Below are positions 34,998 through 42,786 of a stretch of DNA of 64,000 nucleotides, one piece after another. The stretch is taken from assembly GCA_910578465.1 (NCBI GenBank), contig CAJTPW010000006.1:62001-126000 (forward strand), in the 5' to 3' direction. Below the pieces are notes generated by a model, which saw nothing but the letters and a program-made list of their open reading frames with translations, had not been told where the DNA came from and did not search any database. The translations under genes were made by a program, and so were the position numbers. How positions within the stretch are numbered: position 1 is the stretch's first letter; every line of letters begins with the position of its first letter. This stretch comes from an uncultured Vampirovibrio sp. (GTDB lineage Bacteria > Cyanobacteriota > Vampirovibrionia > Gastranaerophilales > Gastranaerophilaceae).

Positions 34998-35807
34998 ATG
35001 CTTGAAGAAATTACCGAAGATAGGCAATATAATCTAACTGAAACACAAGATGACAATATTATAAAAAGGGCGCTTGCAAGAATTCCATTCTTTGATTTTG
35101 AAACAAGCAAAAAAGAAGCTATGGTTGAGTTTCAAAGATATAAAAGAGCATTTCCAAACATGGATGAATATGAATTAAAGAAAAGGGTGAGTAAGAAACT
35201 TATAAAAGATTATGCAAATAAATCAGGGCAAGTCGGTGCCTTTATGTGTTTGCCTGCTGTAATTCCGATGTTGGAATCAGTAGCCTCTTTCGGCGCTATA
35301 CCAATCGAGCAAATGTTCCTAACAAGATACAACATAAATTTGATGGTAAAATTGGCGATTGTAAATGATTACCCGCTCTCAGGCGATAATTTTCTGGATA
35401 CATTGATTAGGAGTGCAAAAAACCATGGTGCAGCCGGTATCATCGTAAAATTGTTATTAAGACTATCCGGAGTTTGTCCTGTGATTGGACAACTTTTTAC
35501 TTTGTTCATAGGAACCCCGCTATGTTTGCTGATAAATAAGAACGGAACCATAAAGTTTGGTAAGACATTATTAAAAGAATATGACGTGCATTGTGACATA
35601 GATGGTTTTCAAATCAGCATTTCAAATATACTATTATCCATATTAATGCTTGCAGCAATTGGATTTGCGGGCTTGAAGGTTTATAGGATGTTTTTTAACG
35701 TCATAGGGGCTAAATTAAACCCACCAGTGTCAGAACAACAATATGATGACAATAATTCATACCCGCAAACGCAGGCTGAATTTGATTCTGCGGAATCCGA
35801 TTTATAA
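34998..35807 (+). CDS. Membrane protein of unknown function
   Basis: The 269-residue protein has a charged N-terminus with a long helix (TSKKEAMVEFQRYKRAF), then alternating hydrophobic segments (about residues 78-100, 145-175 and 202-225) and a Gln/Asn/Asp-rich tail. The pattern GAIPIEQMFLTRYNINLMVKLA loosely recalls EcsC-like proteins, but I cannot claim the family. It lies between the nuclease-like gene and the WG-repeat genes in the same direction. Confidence 0.55.
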   Translation: MLEEITEDRQYNLTETQDDNIIKRALARIPFFDFETSKKEAMVEFQRYKRAFPNMDEYELKKRVSKKLIKDYANKSGQVGAFMCLPAVIPMLESVASFGAIPIEQMFLTRYNINLMVKLAIVNDYPLSGDNFLDTLIRSAKNHGAAGIIVKLLLRLSGVCPVIGQLFTLFIGTPLCLLINKNGTIKFGKTLLKEYDVHCDIDGFQISISNILLSILMLAAIGFAGLKVYRMFFNVIGAKLNPPVSEQQYDDNNSYPQTQAEFDSAESDL

Positions 35808-35911
35808 AATAATACCTACAATCGGATTAATCTGCTGAAATAATAGGAATAAATATTTTAACCCTGCTTTATGGATAAGTTTTGTGTCCTCATTTTGTAA
35901 TTTTGCTTGAT

Positions 35912-35932
35912 ATGTGTCCGATTTTGACACAT
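35912..35932. repeat. Second copy of the cluster palindrome
   Basis: ATGTGTCCGATTTTGACACA (then T) has 7-bp arms ATGTGTC/GACACAT and matches 33659-33677. It lies about 45 bases before the GTG start of the first WG gene, so it is a likely operator or RNA hairpin. Confidence 0.5.
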
Positions 35933-35976
35933 AGATGAATTATGCTTTTAAAGGAAGAGAAGAAGGAGAAAAGAAC

Positions 35977-36837
35977 GTGAAAAACACAAAAACAAACTCA
36001 AAAAAGCAGACTGTTCAGGGGTTTAAATACGATAAGATTGTATCATTTTATGAAACAGATTATACTGTTGCCCTATTAAATGGTAAAGCCGGATTGATTG
36101 ACTTAGATGGTAATCCGTTAACTGAATTTATATATGACGATTTAACTGATTACTTTATAGGTGCGCAGGACTATGATTTTGACGATGAAAAACTTGATTC
36201 TTGGTTCATTGAGAAAGATTACTGTTTAATGCGCTTAAATAGTAAGTGGGGGCTATTAAACAATAAAGGCGAAATTATAATAGATTTTCAATGTAAAAGA
36301 AAAATTTCTGTTTATGAATCTGATGAGTTCTCTCTACGACTTGTACACGCAGATAAAATGGATGTACTGTTTAATAAAGATTGGAATAAGGTTGGAAATG
36401 AAAAGGAATATGATGCAATTATTCCATATCAACTGAATACCGTTCTTGTATATGAAAAAGATAATCTCTATGGCTTAATGGATCCTGCGGGAAAAATTAT
36501 CATAAAGGCTAAGTATGATGAAATAAGTTATGAAATAAAGGATCAAATGTTTGTTGTAAAAGATAAAAATGAAATAAAAATTATAAATATTAAAGGAAAA
36601 GCTATGCTAGATTCTACTTTTATATATCGTTATTCATCAGATTTAAGTACATGTATCGTAGCGGAAGATAAAAATAATAAGTGGGGCGTAATAGATATAA
36701 AAAATAAAAAGATTGTCATAGAGTTTATATACGATAATATAAAGCTTTGTCCTAGTAAAAATCTATGCATCAATTTTGTTACCATGTTAGATGGCAAGCA
36801 AGCACTATTTAACGAAGATGGAGTGAGGGTAGCGTAA
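35977..36837 (+). CDS. WG-repeat protein 1
   Basis: This 286-residue protein is built of WG beta-repeats: ALLNGKAGLIDLDGNPLTEFIYDD, SKWGLLNNKGEIIIDF, DNLYGLMDPAGKIIIKAKYDE, NKWGVIDIKNKKIVIEFIYDN. The units form a curved beta-solenoid used for recognition in many bacteria. It lacks a signal peptide or catalytic domain. I use the GTG at 35977, nine bases after AAGGAG; the longer frame starts inside the palindromic region. It is a paralogue of the next gene; both share the opening unit and the ending DGKQALFNEDGVR. Confidence 0.8.
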   Translation: MKNTKTNSKKQTVQGFKYDKIVSFYETDYTVALLNGKAGLIDLDGNPLTEFIYDDLTDYFIGAQDYDFDDEKLDSWFIEKDYCLMRLNSKWGLLNNKGEIIIDFQCKRKISVYESDEFSLRLVHADKMDVLFNKDWNKVGNEKEYDAIIPYQLNTVLVYEKDNLYGLMDPAGKIIIKAKYDEISYEIKDQMFVVKDKNEIKIINIKGKAMLDSTFIYRYSSDLSTCIVAEDKNNKWGVIDIKNKKIVIEFIYDNIKLCPSKNLCINFVTMLDGKQALFNEDGVRVA

Positions 36838-36988
36838 TATCAGATAATATTAAGACAGTAGACAATCCTGATTTAGCATCTTTTAAAAACGATTTTAATA
36901 TTAATTTGTGGTTAAGTAAAGCGCAGGGGGTTCAATATTGATGACAAGGTGCCAAGGATACAGAAAACTTTTAAAAGGAAGGGAATTC

Positions 36989-38263
36989 ATGACAGGAAAA
37001 ACTAAAACCAAAATGACAGAATTAATATTTGGAAATTTCAAATATGATGATATTATGCCATTCTGTGGTACTAATTATACGGTTGCAATATTAAATGGCA
37101 AAGCGGGATTAATCGATTTAAACGGAACTTCTTTAACAGAATTTATTTATGATGATTTAAGAGAATATTGTGATGATGAGGATGAATGTAACATCTGGTT
37201 GATAATGGGAAAATATTGCACAATGCGTTTAAATGACAAATGGGGAGTATTGGATGATAAGGGAAACGTTGTCTATGATTTTATTTACGACAATGAAATT
37301 GAAATGTTGGATCATGAAGAATACATTTATGTTTATGCTAATGGCAAAACGAGGGTAATGGATAAAGATCTAAAACCAATCTTAAAAAATGATTATGATC
37401 TTATCGATAAAGCTTGTGACGATTTATTTTCAGTAAAAATTAATAATAAATATGGCTATGTAGACAAAGATGACAAAATAATTATTGATTTTATCTATGA
37501 TGAGGCAAGCCCCTTTAATGAATATGACCTTGCAAATGTAAAAGTTAATGATAAATGGGGTATAATCAACAAGGCTGGCGCATTTGTTCAAGAATGCATC
37601 TATGATGACATAAATGATTGGGATGAAGATGAAAAAATAATACATGCCTGCAAGGATAAGCAAATATTTCATATCGATAAAACAAATGGTGAAATTAAAT
37701 ATGTGGGTAACTTTGATAAGTTTGATTCTTTTCATCATGCTTTATGGAATCACTCTGTTCCATTTGTAATCATAGAAAAACAAGGTAAATACGGCGTAGC
37801 TGATGGATTAGGCAATGTTGTGGTTAAAACATTTTATGATTGTATGGAAATTAATGCAAACAGATTTATTTATGGTCTGGATGACAAATACGGACTGATA
37901 GACTTTAATGGAAGACTGGTTACACTTGCCGAATATGATTGGATTAAGTCGTCTTCACAAGATGGATATTTTATTGCTAATAAAGGCGACAAATGGGGAG
38001 TTATAGATATAGATGGAGAAAAGATTATAGACTTTATATATAAGAATATGGATATTTTTTCTATACCCGGCAAATATTTTTTTATTGCAGAAAAGTTCGG
38101 TAAAAAATATGGCGTTATAAGCATGGAACAGGAGGTTGTATTGGATTTTATTTATGATGAAGTCTATGAAGCGTGCTCTCAAGATCTTAAATCCCTTTTC
38201 TTTATCGCAGAATTAGACGGCAAGCAAGCACTATTTAACGAAGACGGAGTAAGGATAGCATAA
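36989..38263 (+). CDS. WG-repeat protein 2
   Basis: The 424-residue paralogue of the preceding protein has about eight WG units, e.g. DKWGVLDDKGNVVYDFIYD, NKYGYVDKDDKIIIDFIYDE, DKWGVIDIDGEKIIDFIYK. It has no signal peptide. The ATG at 36989 follows AAGGAAGGG; an earlier in-frame ATG lacks a ribosome site. Between the two WG genes a 30-codon open remnant (ending KAQGVQY) may be a leftover of a lost gene. Its stop overlaps the start of the TPR gene (TAATG), showing translational coupling. Confidence 0.85.
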   Translation: MTGKTKTKMTELIFGNFKYDDIMPFCGTNYTVAILNGKAGLIDLNGTSLTEFIYDDLREYCDDEDECNIWLIMGKYCTMRLNDKWGVLDDKGNVVYDFIYDNEIEMLDHEEYIYVYANGKTRVMDKDLKPILKNDYDLIDKACDDLFSVKINNKYGYVDKDDKIIIDFIYDEASPFNEYDLANVKVNDKWGIINKAGAFVQECIYDDINDWDEDEKIIHACKDKQIFHIDKTNGEIKYVGNFDKFDSFHHALWNHSVPFVIIEKQGKYGVADGLGNVVVKTFYDCMEINANRFIYGLDDKYGLIDFNGRLVTLAEYDWIKSSSQDGYFIANKGDKWGVIDIDGEKIIDFIYKNMDIFSIPGKYFFIAEKFGKKYGVISMEQEVVLDFIYDEVYEACSQDLKSLFFIAELDGKQALFNEDGVRIA

Positions 38264-39747
38264 TGGTAAAAATTATTCGATATGTAAGGGACACAACAAG
38301 ACAGGAGTATGAAGAACTAATTGTGGAACAACCCAATGACAGTAGTACTTTGGATAATTTCATATTTACGATAAAGGACGATGCCAAAAGTGACGTGCTT
38401 TTTAAATATTTGTGCAGAAAATTGTTAAAAATTGACCCTAGGAACTTTGGGGTTAAGGAAGTATTTGATGAAACCCAGAAGCGCCTCAAAGATAAAATGC
38501 TTGAGAAAAAACTTTCAAAAGAAGTATCAGACATTGACTTGTATAAACAATATGCAATAACTGAGGATCTTTTAAGGAAAAATCCTGATGATAAAAAGCT
38601 GATTATCAGGGCAGCGAAATTCAACTTGTATTTTGGAAGAAAGCACAGGGCAAAGGTGCTTCTTGAAAAGGCAGGAATTGAGGTTAGGAAAAAGCCGCCA
38701 AAGAATGAAGGCACAGACGTGCTTATCAAGAATTATAAATCATTACCTAAAAACCCTAAGGATGGAATTATTATACGAAAGAATTTATTTGAAAAGAATA
38801 TATGGGATCATTTCAAAGAATTATTGCGCAAATTTGTATTATTGTGCACATTTGACAGAAAAGATGACGAATGTTTAAAGTTAGATGATTTCTTTAAGGA
38901 TAATGAAACACCGATTTATGACATAGAACCAGAGAAACATTCTTTTAAAGAGAGATATGGCAGAGGAGATGGGTGGGAAGCAAACTGTACCAACATAATC
39001 AATGATTTTAGGACGGGAAAACCTTATGAAGAATTGTTTTGGGATGTTATTAACACGTCACTCAACAGCAAAGATCCATTTTGGAGAGTAGATCATGGCA
39101 TAGAAATTGAGGATAAGATTAGGCTTTATGAGCAGCTCATAAAAATAAACCCTGATGATGCTTATGTTTTAGGATGCTTAGGGATGGATTTATGCGAAAC
39201 ATATAAATAAAATCTACACATTGCATTTATGGCAAAAACCTTATGCGATAAGGCACTAGAACTAAATCCTGAATTTGACGAACTTTGTGATTTTTTGGAG
39301 TGGAAACCTTTTGATAAAAAACTGGAAAATTTTGACGACATAAAAAATACTTATGAAAAACTCATCTCAAAAGAACAAGAACTTCAAAATAATCACAATG
39401 ATTATAATCTTTCAAGAGAAGTTGCAAACCTTTATGCCGGCTTTGGAAGATATTATAGGGCGGTAGAATATTTATCAAAGAGCTTGTCATTAAGAGGGTT
39501 TTATGCTGAGGTTGGGTTCAACTATGACATCACAAAACATCTTGAAAAAATTACCGATTCAATCTTTGGGATTGTGCCGCTGCCTGAAATTTTTCTTATG
39601 GATGAGGATGTGCAGAACGATTATTCAGATCTTGTTAAATGGTTAAAGAAGATTGGGTTAAAACATCTAGCAAAAAGCTTTAACTACTGCCATTGCGGCA
39701 ACATTGATAACAAATTTGATTTTGATGATGGAATTGTCTATATTTAA
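38263..39747 (+). pseudogene. TPR-type protein gene interrupted by one in-frame TAA
   Basis: Two open frames, 38263-39210 (315 residues) and 39229-39747 (172 residues), are in the same reading frame, separated by a TAA at 39208-39210 and six sense codons. Read through, the junction gives GCLGMDLCETYK-stop-NLHIAFMAKTLCDKALELNPEF, which is one continuous TPR unit. The whole would be about 494 residues with scattered TPRs (LLRKNPDDKKLIIRAAKFNL and NLYAGFGRYYRAVEYLSKSL). Either a fresh nonsense mutation, a sequencing error, or programmed readthrough. The first half keeps a coupled start with WG-repeat protein 2. Confidence 0.7.
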
Positions 39748-39764
39748 TAAGGATAGTAAATTCT

Positions 39765-40820
39765 ATGGACAATATGGACGGCGATTTAAGATATGAGCGG
39801 ATATTAAACATTATAGATTTAGTTATGACGATGCAATCAAAGACCTATGGTGTGAGCCTTAAGGATATTGAAACAATGTATAATGTTTCAAGGCGTACTG
39901 CACAGAGGATGAAGGATATTGTTTTATCACTGTTTCCTCAAGCGGCAGAACTGCAAACCAATGGTAAGGTTAAAAGGTGGGGTTTTAAGGGAAAACCTGT
40001 AAACCTGCATAATTTTTCTGCGGATGATGTTGCAGATTTAGAAAACATTAAAGAATTATGCAAATCAAATAATCTGGGCGATAAAATCCCTGTGTTAGAC
40101 AAGGTGATTGATGGTATCAAGGCTGCAAATAATCCAAATCTTACATCCTTTGAAAATGATGTTGAAGCATTGATGGAATCGGAAGGATTTGCGGTTAGGC
40201 AAGGTGCAAGGTTTAATATTGATAGCAATGTACTTTTAATGATACGGGAAGCATTAAAATCTATAAAGATGCTTGAATTTTCTTATCAGGCTAAGGAATA
40301 TTATGATTTAGAGGAAAAGAATCTTGCAGGGTTTAGGATACAGAAAGGTTTGAAACCAAAAAAGACCGTTGTTGTTGAGCCTTATGGAATTTTATATGGC
40401 GAAAGACATTACCTTGTTGGAAAAAGTGATGATAAAAAGAATGAGGGCAAGGTTAAACAATATTTACTTCATAGGATTTCAGATTTAAAGATTTTGGATG
40501 ATTATTTTGATCCTGATTCTTCTTTTGATTTAAGAAAATGGGTAGATTCTTCATTTGGAATTTTCCACGATGAAAAAATGCAGGTTAAGCTCAAGTTTAA
40601 AAAAGAGATAGCGGACGATGTTTTAAGATATAACTTTCATCCGACACAAAAGGTTGAACAGTTGAAAAACGGCGCTGTTATAGTATCTTTCACATCATCC
40701 GGTGCCAAATCCATCCTCTGGAATATATTTAGGTGGGGTGCAAATGTAGAAATCCTTTCACCTAAAGGGTTGAGGGAGAGGTATGTTGAGATGTTAAATA
40801 GAATTAAAAACGTTTATTAA
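39765..40820 (+). CDS. WYL-domain transcriptional regulator
   Basis: The 351-residue protein has an N-terminal winged HTH (YGVSLKDIETMYNVSRRTAQRMKDIV), a WYL domain (about residues 160-235: LEFSYQAKEYYDL, VVVEPYGILYGERHYLVGKSD, YLLHRISDLKIL) and a C-terminal WCX-like part. WYL regulators often sense nucleic acid or nucleotide ligands and control defence islands (BrxR, CapW). It ends the plus-strand cluster and probably regulates it. Its end overlaps the convergent NERD gene by 17 bases. Confidence 0.9.
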   Translation: MDNMDGDLRYERILNIIDLVMTMQSKTYGVSLKDIETMYNVSRRTAQRMKDIVLSLFPQAAELQTNGKVKRWGFKGKPVNLHNFSADDVADLENIKELCKSNNLGDKIPVLDKVIDGIKAANNPNLTSFENDVEALMESEGFAVRQGARFNIDSNVLLMIREALKSIKMLEFSYQAKEYYDLEEKNLAGFRIQKGLKPKKTVVVEPYGILYGERHYLVGKSDDKKNEGKVKQYLLHRISDLKILDDYFDPDSSFDLRKWVDSSFGIFHDEKMQVKLKFKKEIADDVLRYNFHPTQKVEQLKNGAVIVSFTSSGAKSILWNIFRWGANVEILSPKGLRERYVEMLNRIKNVY

Positions 40821-41523
40821 TATTTGCAATATGTTTTATTTTTGCTTGTCCATCTACTTGGCTAAATTTATATAATAGATTATAAATATCTTTAATTCCT
40901 TTAGCAGTTAGACAAATATTGGTTTCAATGCTTATATTATTGATTGTATTATACAAATTACATCTATGTATTAAATAAGTTTTTGAATTTTGTTTTCTTT
41001 TTATATTTTTAAATTCACATCTGTCTGAAAATACAATAATAGAGTGTATTTTTACATTTTTATTAATCAATTTTTTTAAATAATCAATATGATATTGATT
41101 TTGCATTATTGGGTTAAAGAAATGCTCTTTTTGCGCACCATATCTTGCACATAAGGTTTGTGTCCATTTTTTCTGATTTTCATCTCCAAATATCCAGCCA
41201 CTGTAATTTTTGCTTTCAAATACAAATATTCCTGATTGAGATATCATAATCGCATCAATTTCAGTTGTCTTACCGTTGTATGTTGGAATATACAAGTTAA
41301 AGAGAAATTTTGCATTTTCTAATTCAAAACTTTTTAAGGATTCGTATATTAAATATTCTCCATGAGCACCAGGGTTTCTTCCAATTAAAAAGAACGGAGT
41401 TTTTGTAATTTGGTAATATGAACCACTTTCATACAACTTTTTTCTTTGCATGAAATCGTATATCAGAAAGGCACTTATTACTACAGAGATTATGACGATA
41501 AAAAATATTTCAATATTTTCCAT
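40804..41523 (-). CDS. Membrane-anchored NERD-domain protein
   Basis: One N-terminal membrane helix (IEIFFIVIISVVISAFLIYDF) is followed by a nuclease-related domain (NERD): GAHGEYLIYESL, TEIDAIMISQSGIFVFESKNYSG and GWIFGDENQKKWTQ. The D-x-E-x-K-like acidic and lysine residues (EID, ESK) are those of the restriction-endonuclease fold. It could cut or bind foreign DNA at the membrane. A TATAAT lies seven bases before the ATG with no ribosome site, suggesting a leaderless mRNA. It is the last gene before the attachment site. Confidence 0.85.
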   Translation of the reverse strand: MENIEIFFIVIISVVISAFLIYDFMQRKKLYESGSYYQITKTPFFLIGRNPGAHGEYLIYESLKSFELENAKFLFNLYIPTYNGKTTEIDAIMISQSGIFVFESKNYSGWIFGDENQKKWTQTLCARYGAQKEHFFNPIMQNQYHIDYLKKLINKNVKIHSIIVFSDRCEFKNIKRKQNSKTYLIHRCNLYNTINNISIETNICLTAKGIKDIYNLLYKFSQVDGQAKIKHIANINKRF

Positions 41524-41625
41524 TTAAAAATTATAGCAAGAAATAGTATTATTAGAAAACATTTAGAGGGTAATGATTTTATAAAAAGAGAATTTGTACA
41601 GATTTTTTTATAAAAATTTACCAAA

Positions 41626-41654
41626 TTTCCCAAAGAGAAGTTCTCTTTGGGAAA
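41626..41654. repeat. Perfect 14-bp inverted repeat near the right end of the element
   Basis: TTTCCCAAAGAGAA and TTCTCTTTGGGAAA flank a single G. It lies 75 bases from the att site and may be a recombination-directionality or cruciform site, or a terminator. Confidence 0.6.
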
Positions 41655-41698
41655 TAAATGTCTAAAACTCACACTCTGTTTGAAATTTTGCATTAAAA

Positions 41699-41721
41699 AA
41701 GAGGCTATATAAAAGCCTCTT
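41699..41721. terminator. Terminator-like hairpin next to the tRNA
   Basis: AAGAGGCT and AGCCTCTT pair around ATATAAA, with A and T tracts on both sides. It can serve both strands, including the tRNA transcript. Confidence 0.6.
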
Positions 41722-41728
41722 AAATTAT

Positions 41729-41804
41729 TGGTGGAGGATAGGAGGCTCGAACTCCTGACCCCCTGCGTGCAAAGCAGGTGCTCTACCAACTGAGCTAATC
41801 CCCC
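41729..41804 (-). tRNA. tRNA-Ala (anticodon TGC), with encoded CCA; attachment site of the island
   Basis: The cloverleaf is complete: acceptor GGGGGAT/ATCCTCC (one G-U pair), D arm TAGCTCAGTTGGTAGAGC, anticodon arm CCTGC-TTTGCAC-GCAGG with TGC, and T arm AGGAG-TTCGAGC-CTCCT, discriminator A and CCA. Its 3' 23 bases recur at att1 and 20 of them at att2, so this gene is the integration target. It stays intact. Confidence 0.97.
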
Positions 41805-42143
41805 ATTTACAGATTGTTCAAATCTATATATTTAATTATCAATTGCTCAAATAAATGTCACATTGGTTGAAGTGCTTCCTTTGAACATTAATTATCCTAC
41901 CAGACACAAAAAAAATAATCAATATCTTTTTTAAAATTTTTTTCTCGATTTATTTTTCAAATTTTAATTCTTGTTTTTATTCCCAAAAATTGCCGAAAAA
42001 GGCAATGAAAGAGCTAGCCTTGTTGGTTATTATAATATTGTCAAGTTTTGGAATTCTGAAATTCAATATGACGGCAATATGTCAAAATGGCTGTAACGAG
42101 TGAAATATGCCATTAGATGTTATTAATGGAAAGGGATGTAAAA
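41805..42143. other. Gene-free stretch after the tRNA
   Basis: This 340-base AT-rich region separates the island from the chromosomal genes. It must hold the tRNA promoter on the minus strand and that of the next gene on the plus strand. I see no further gene, RNA or repeat. Confidence 0.5.
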
Positions 42144-42509
42144 ATGCATAATGACGAAAAATTTACGGAAAAAATGAAAGACGGTTTTGAAAAAACGGGT
42201 GAAATGATGAAAGAAGGCTTTGAAAAAGCGAAAAACTTTGTCCATGACACTACGGAAAATGTAAAAGAAAAAATTAAAGACGGCGCTGAAAAACTGAACG
42301 ATATGAAGGATAATGCCGCAGATAAAATACAAAATACGGGTGAGCGCTTGAGCGAACAGGTTTGTGAAGGTCTTGAAGATCGTATTGGTGAAGATGGGGC
42401 GGATGCTTGTTTTTGTAAAAGAGACCCCGATATGATTGATGAAGAAGATATAATCATTAGAGAAGAATATGAAGAAATAATGCCTGAAGATGATAAAAAT
42501 GTTGCATAA
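42144..42509 (+). CDS. Amphipathic helical protein, LEA/YtxH-like
   Basis: The 121-residue protein starts with about 80 residues of regular amphipathic helix with an 11-residue-like rhythm (KMKDGFEKTGEMMKEGFEKAKNFVHD, ENVKEKIKDGAEKL), similar to LEA or YtxH stress proteins. A very acidic tail follows (DMIDEEDIIIREEYEEIMPED), and two cysteines stand between (ACFCKRD). The ATG at 42144 has AAGGGATG upstream. Function unknown; perhaps a stress-related or DNA-mimic-like protein, which is only inference. Confidence 0.6.
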   Translation: MHNDEKFTEKMKDGFEKTGEMMKEGFEKAKNFVHDTTENVKEKIKDGAEKLNDMKDNAADKIQNTGERLSEQVCEGLEDRIGEDGADACFCKRDPDMIDEEDIIIREEYEEIMPEDDKNVA

Positions 42510-42612
42510 AAGTCTGATATGTCAGGTTTAGTCCATGTTTTAACCTGCGGTGCATAAATAAAAATACACGGCATATATAAAAAACTCTAAAATTTTCCTC
42601 CTTTAAATATAT

Positions 42613-42664
42613 TGAAAGGGGTCTGTGCGCAAAAACAAAACAAATGTGCAGGGCCCCTTTGTTT
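42613..42664 (+). terminator. Terminator-like hairpin
   Basis: AAAGGGGTCTG and CAGGGCCCCTTT pair with minor mismatches and are followed by GTTTATG. It ends the helical-protein transcript. Confidence 0.6.
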
Positions 42665-42786
42665 ATGAATTTTATAAAGCCTGTCTTTTTTGTGTTTTAA
42701 AAATGCCATTATAAGGGTTTGCAAAAATCTTTAAAATATGCTACTTTTTATTTATTGCTGAAAAGATAAAAAGCTGAATTAAACTT

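Larger units (their letters stand above)
26373..41751. mobile_element. 15.4 kb integrative element at tRNA-Ala(TGC)
   Basis: The unit runs from att2 to the intact tRNA-Ala gene. It carries a tyrosine integrase (30155-31537), a decayed DUF3987 primase-helicase, an XRE regulator and cargo with defence flavour: nucleotidyltransferase plus SLATT, Abi_2, the WG/TPR/WYL cluster and a NERD protein. No conjugation or capsid genes are seen, so it is a small integrative element or satellite, not a full prophage or ICE. The tRNA is kept intact at the right end. Confidence 0.8.

Noticed and set aside
36842..36942. 30-codon frame between the WG genes (ending KAQGVQY)
   Set aside because: No start codon or ribosome site; at best a gene remnant.
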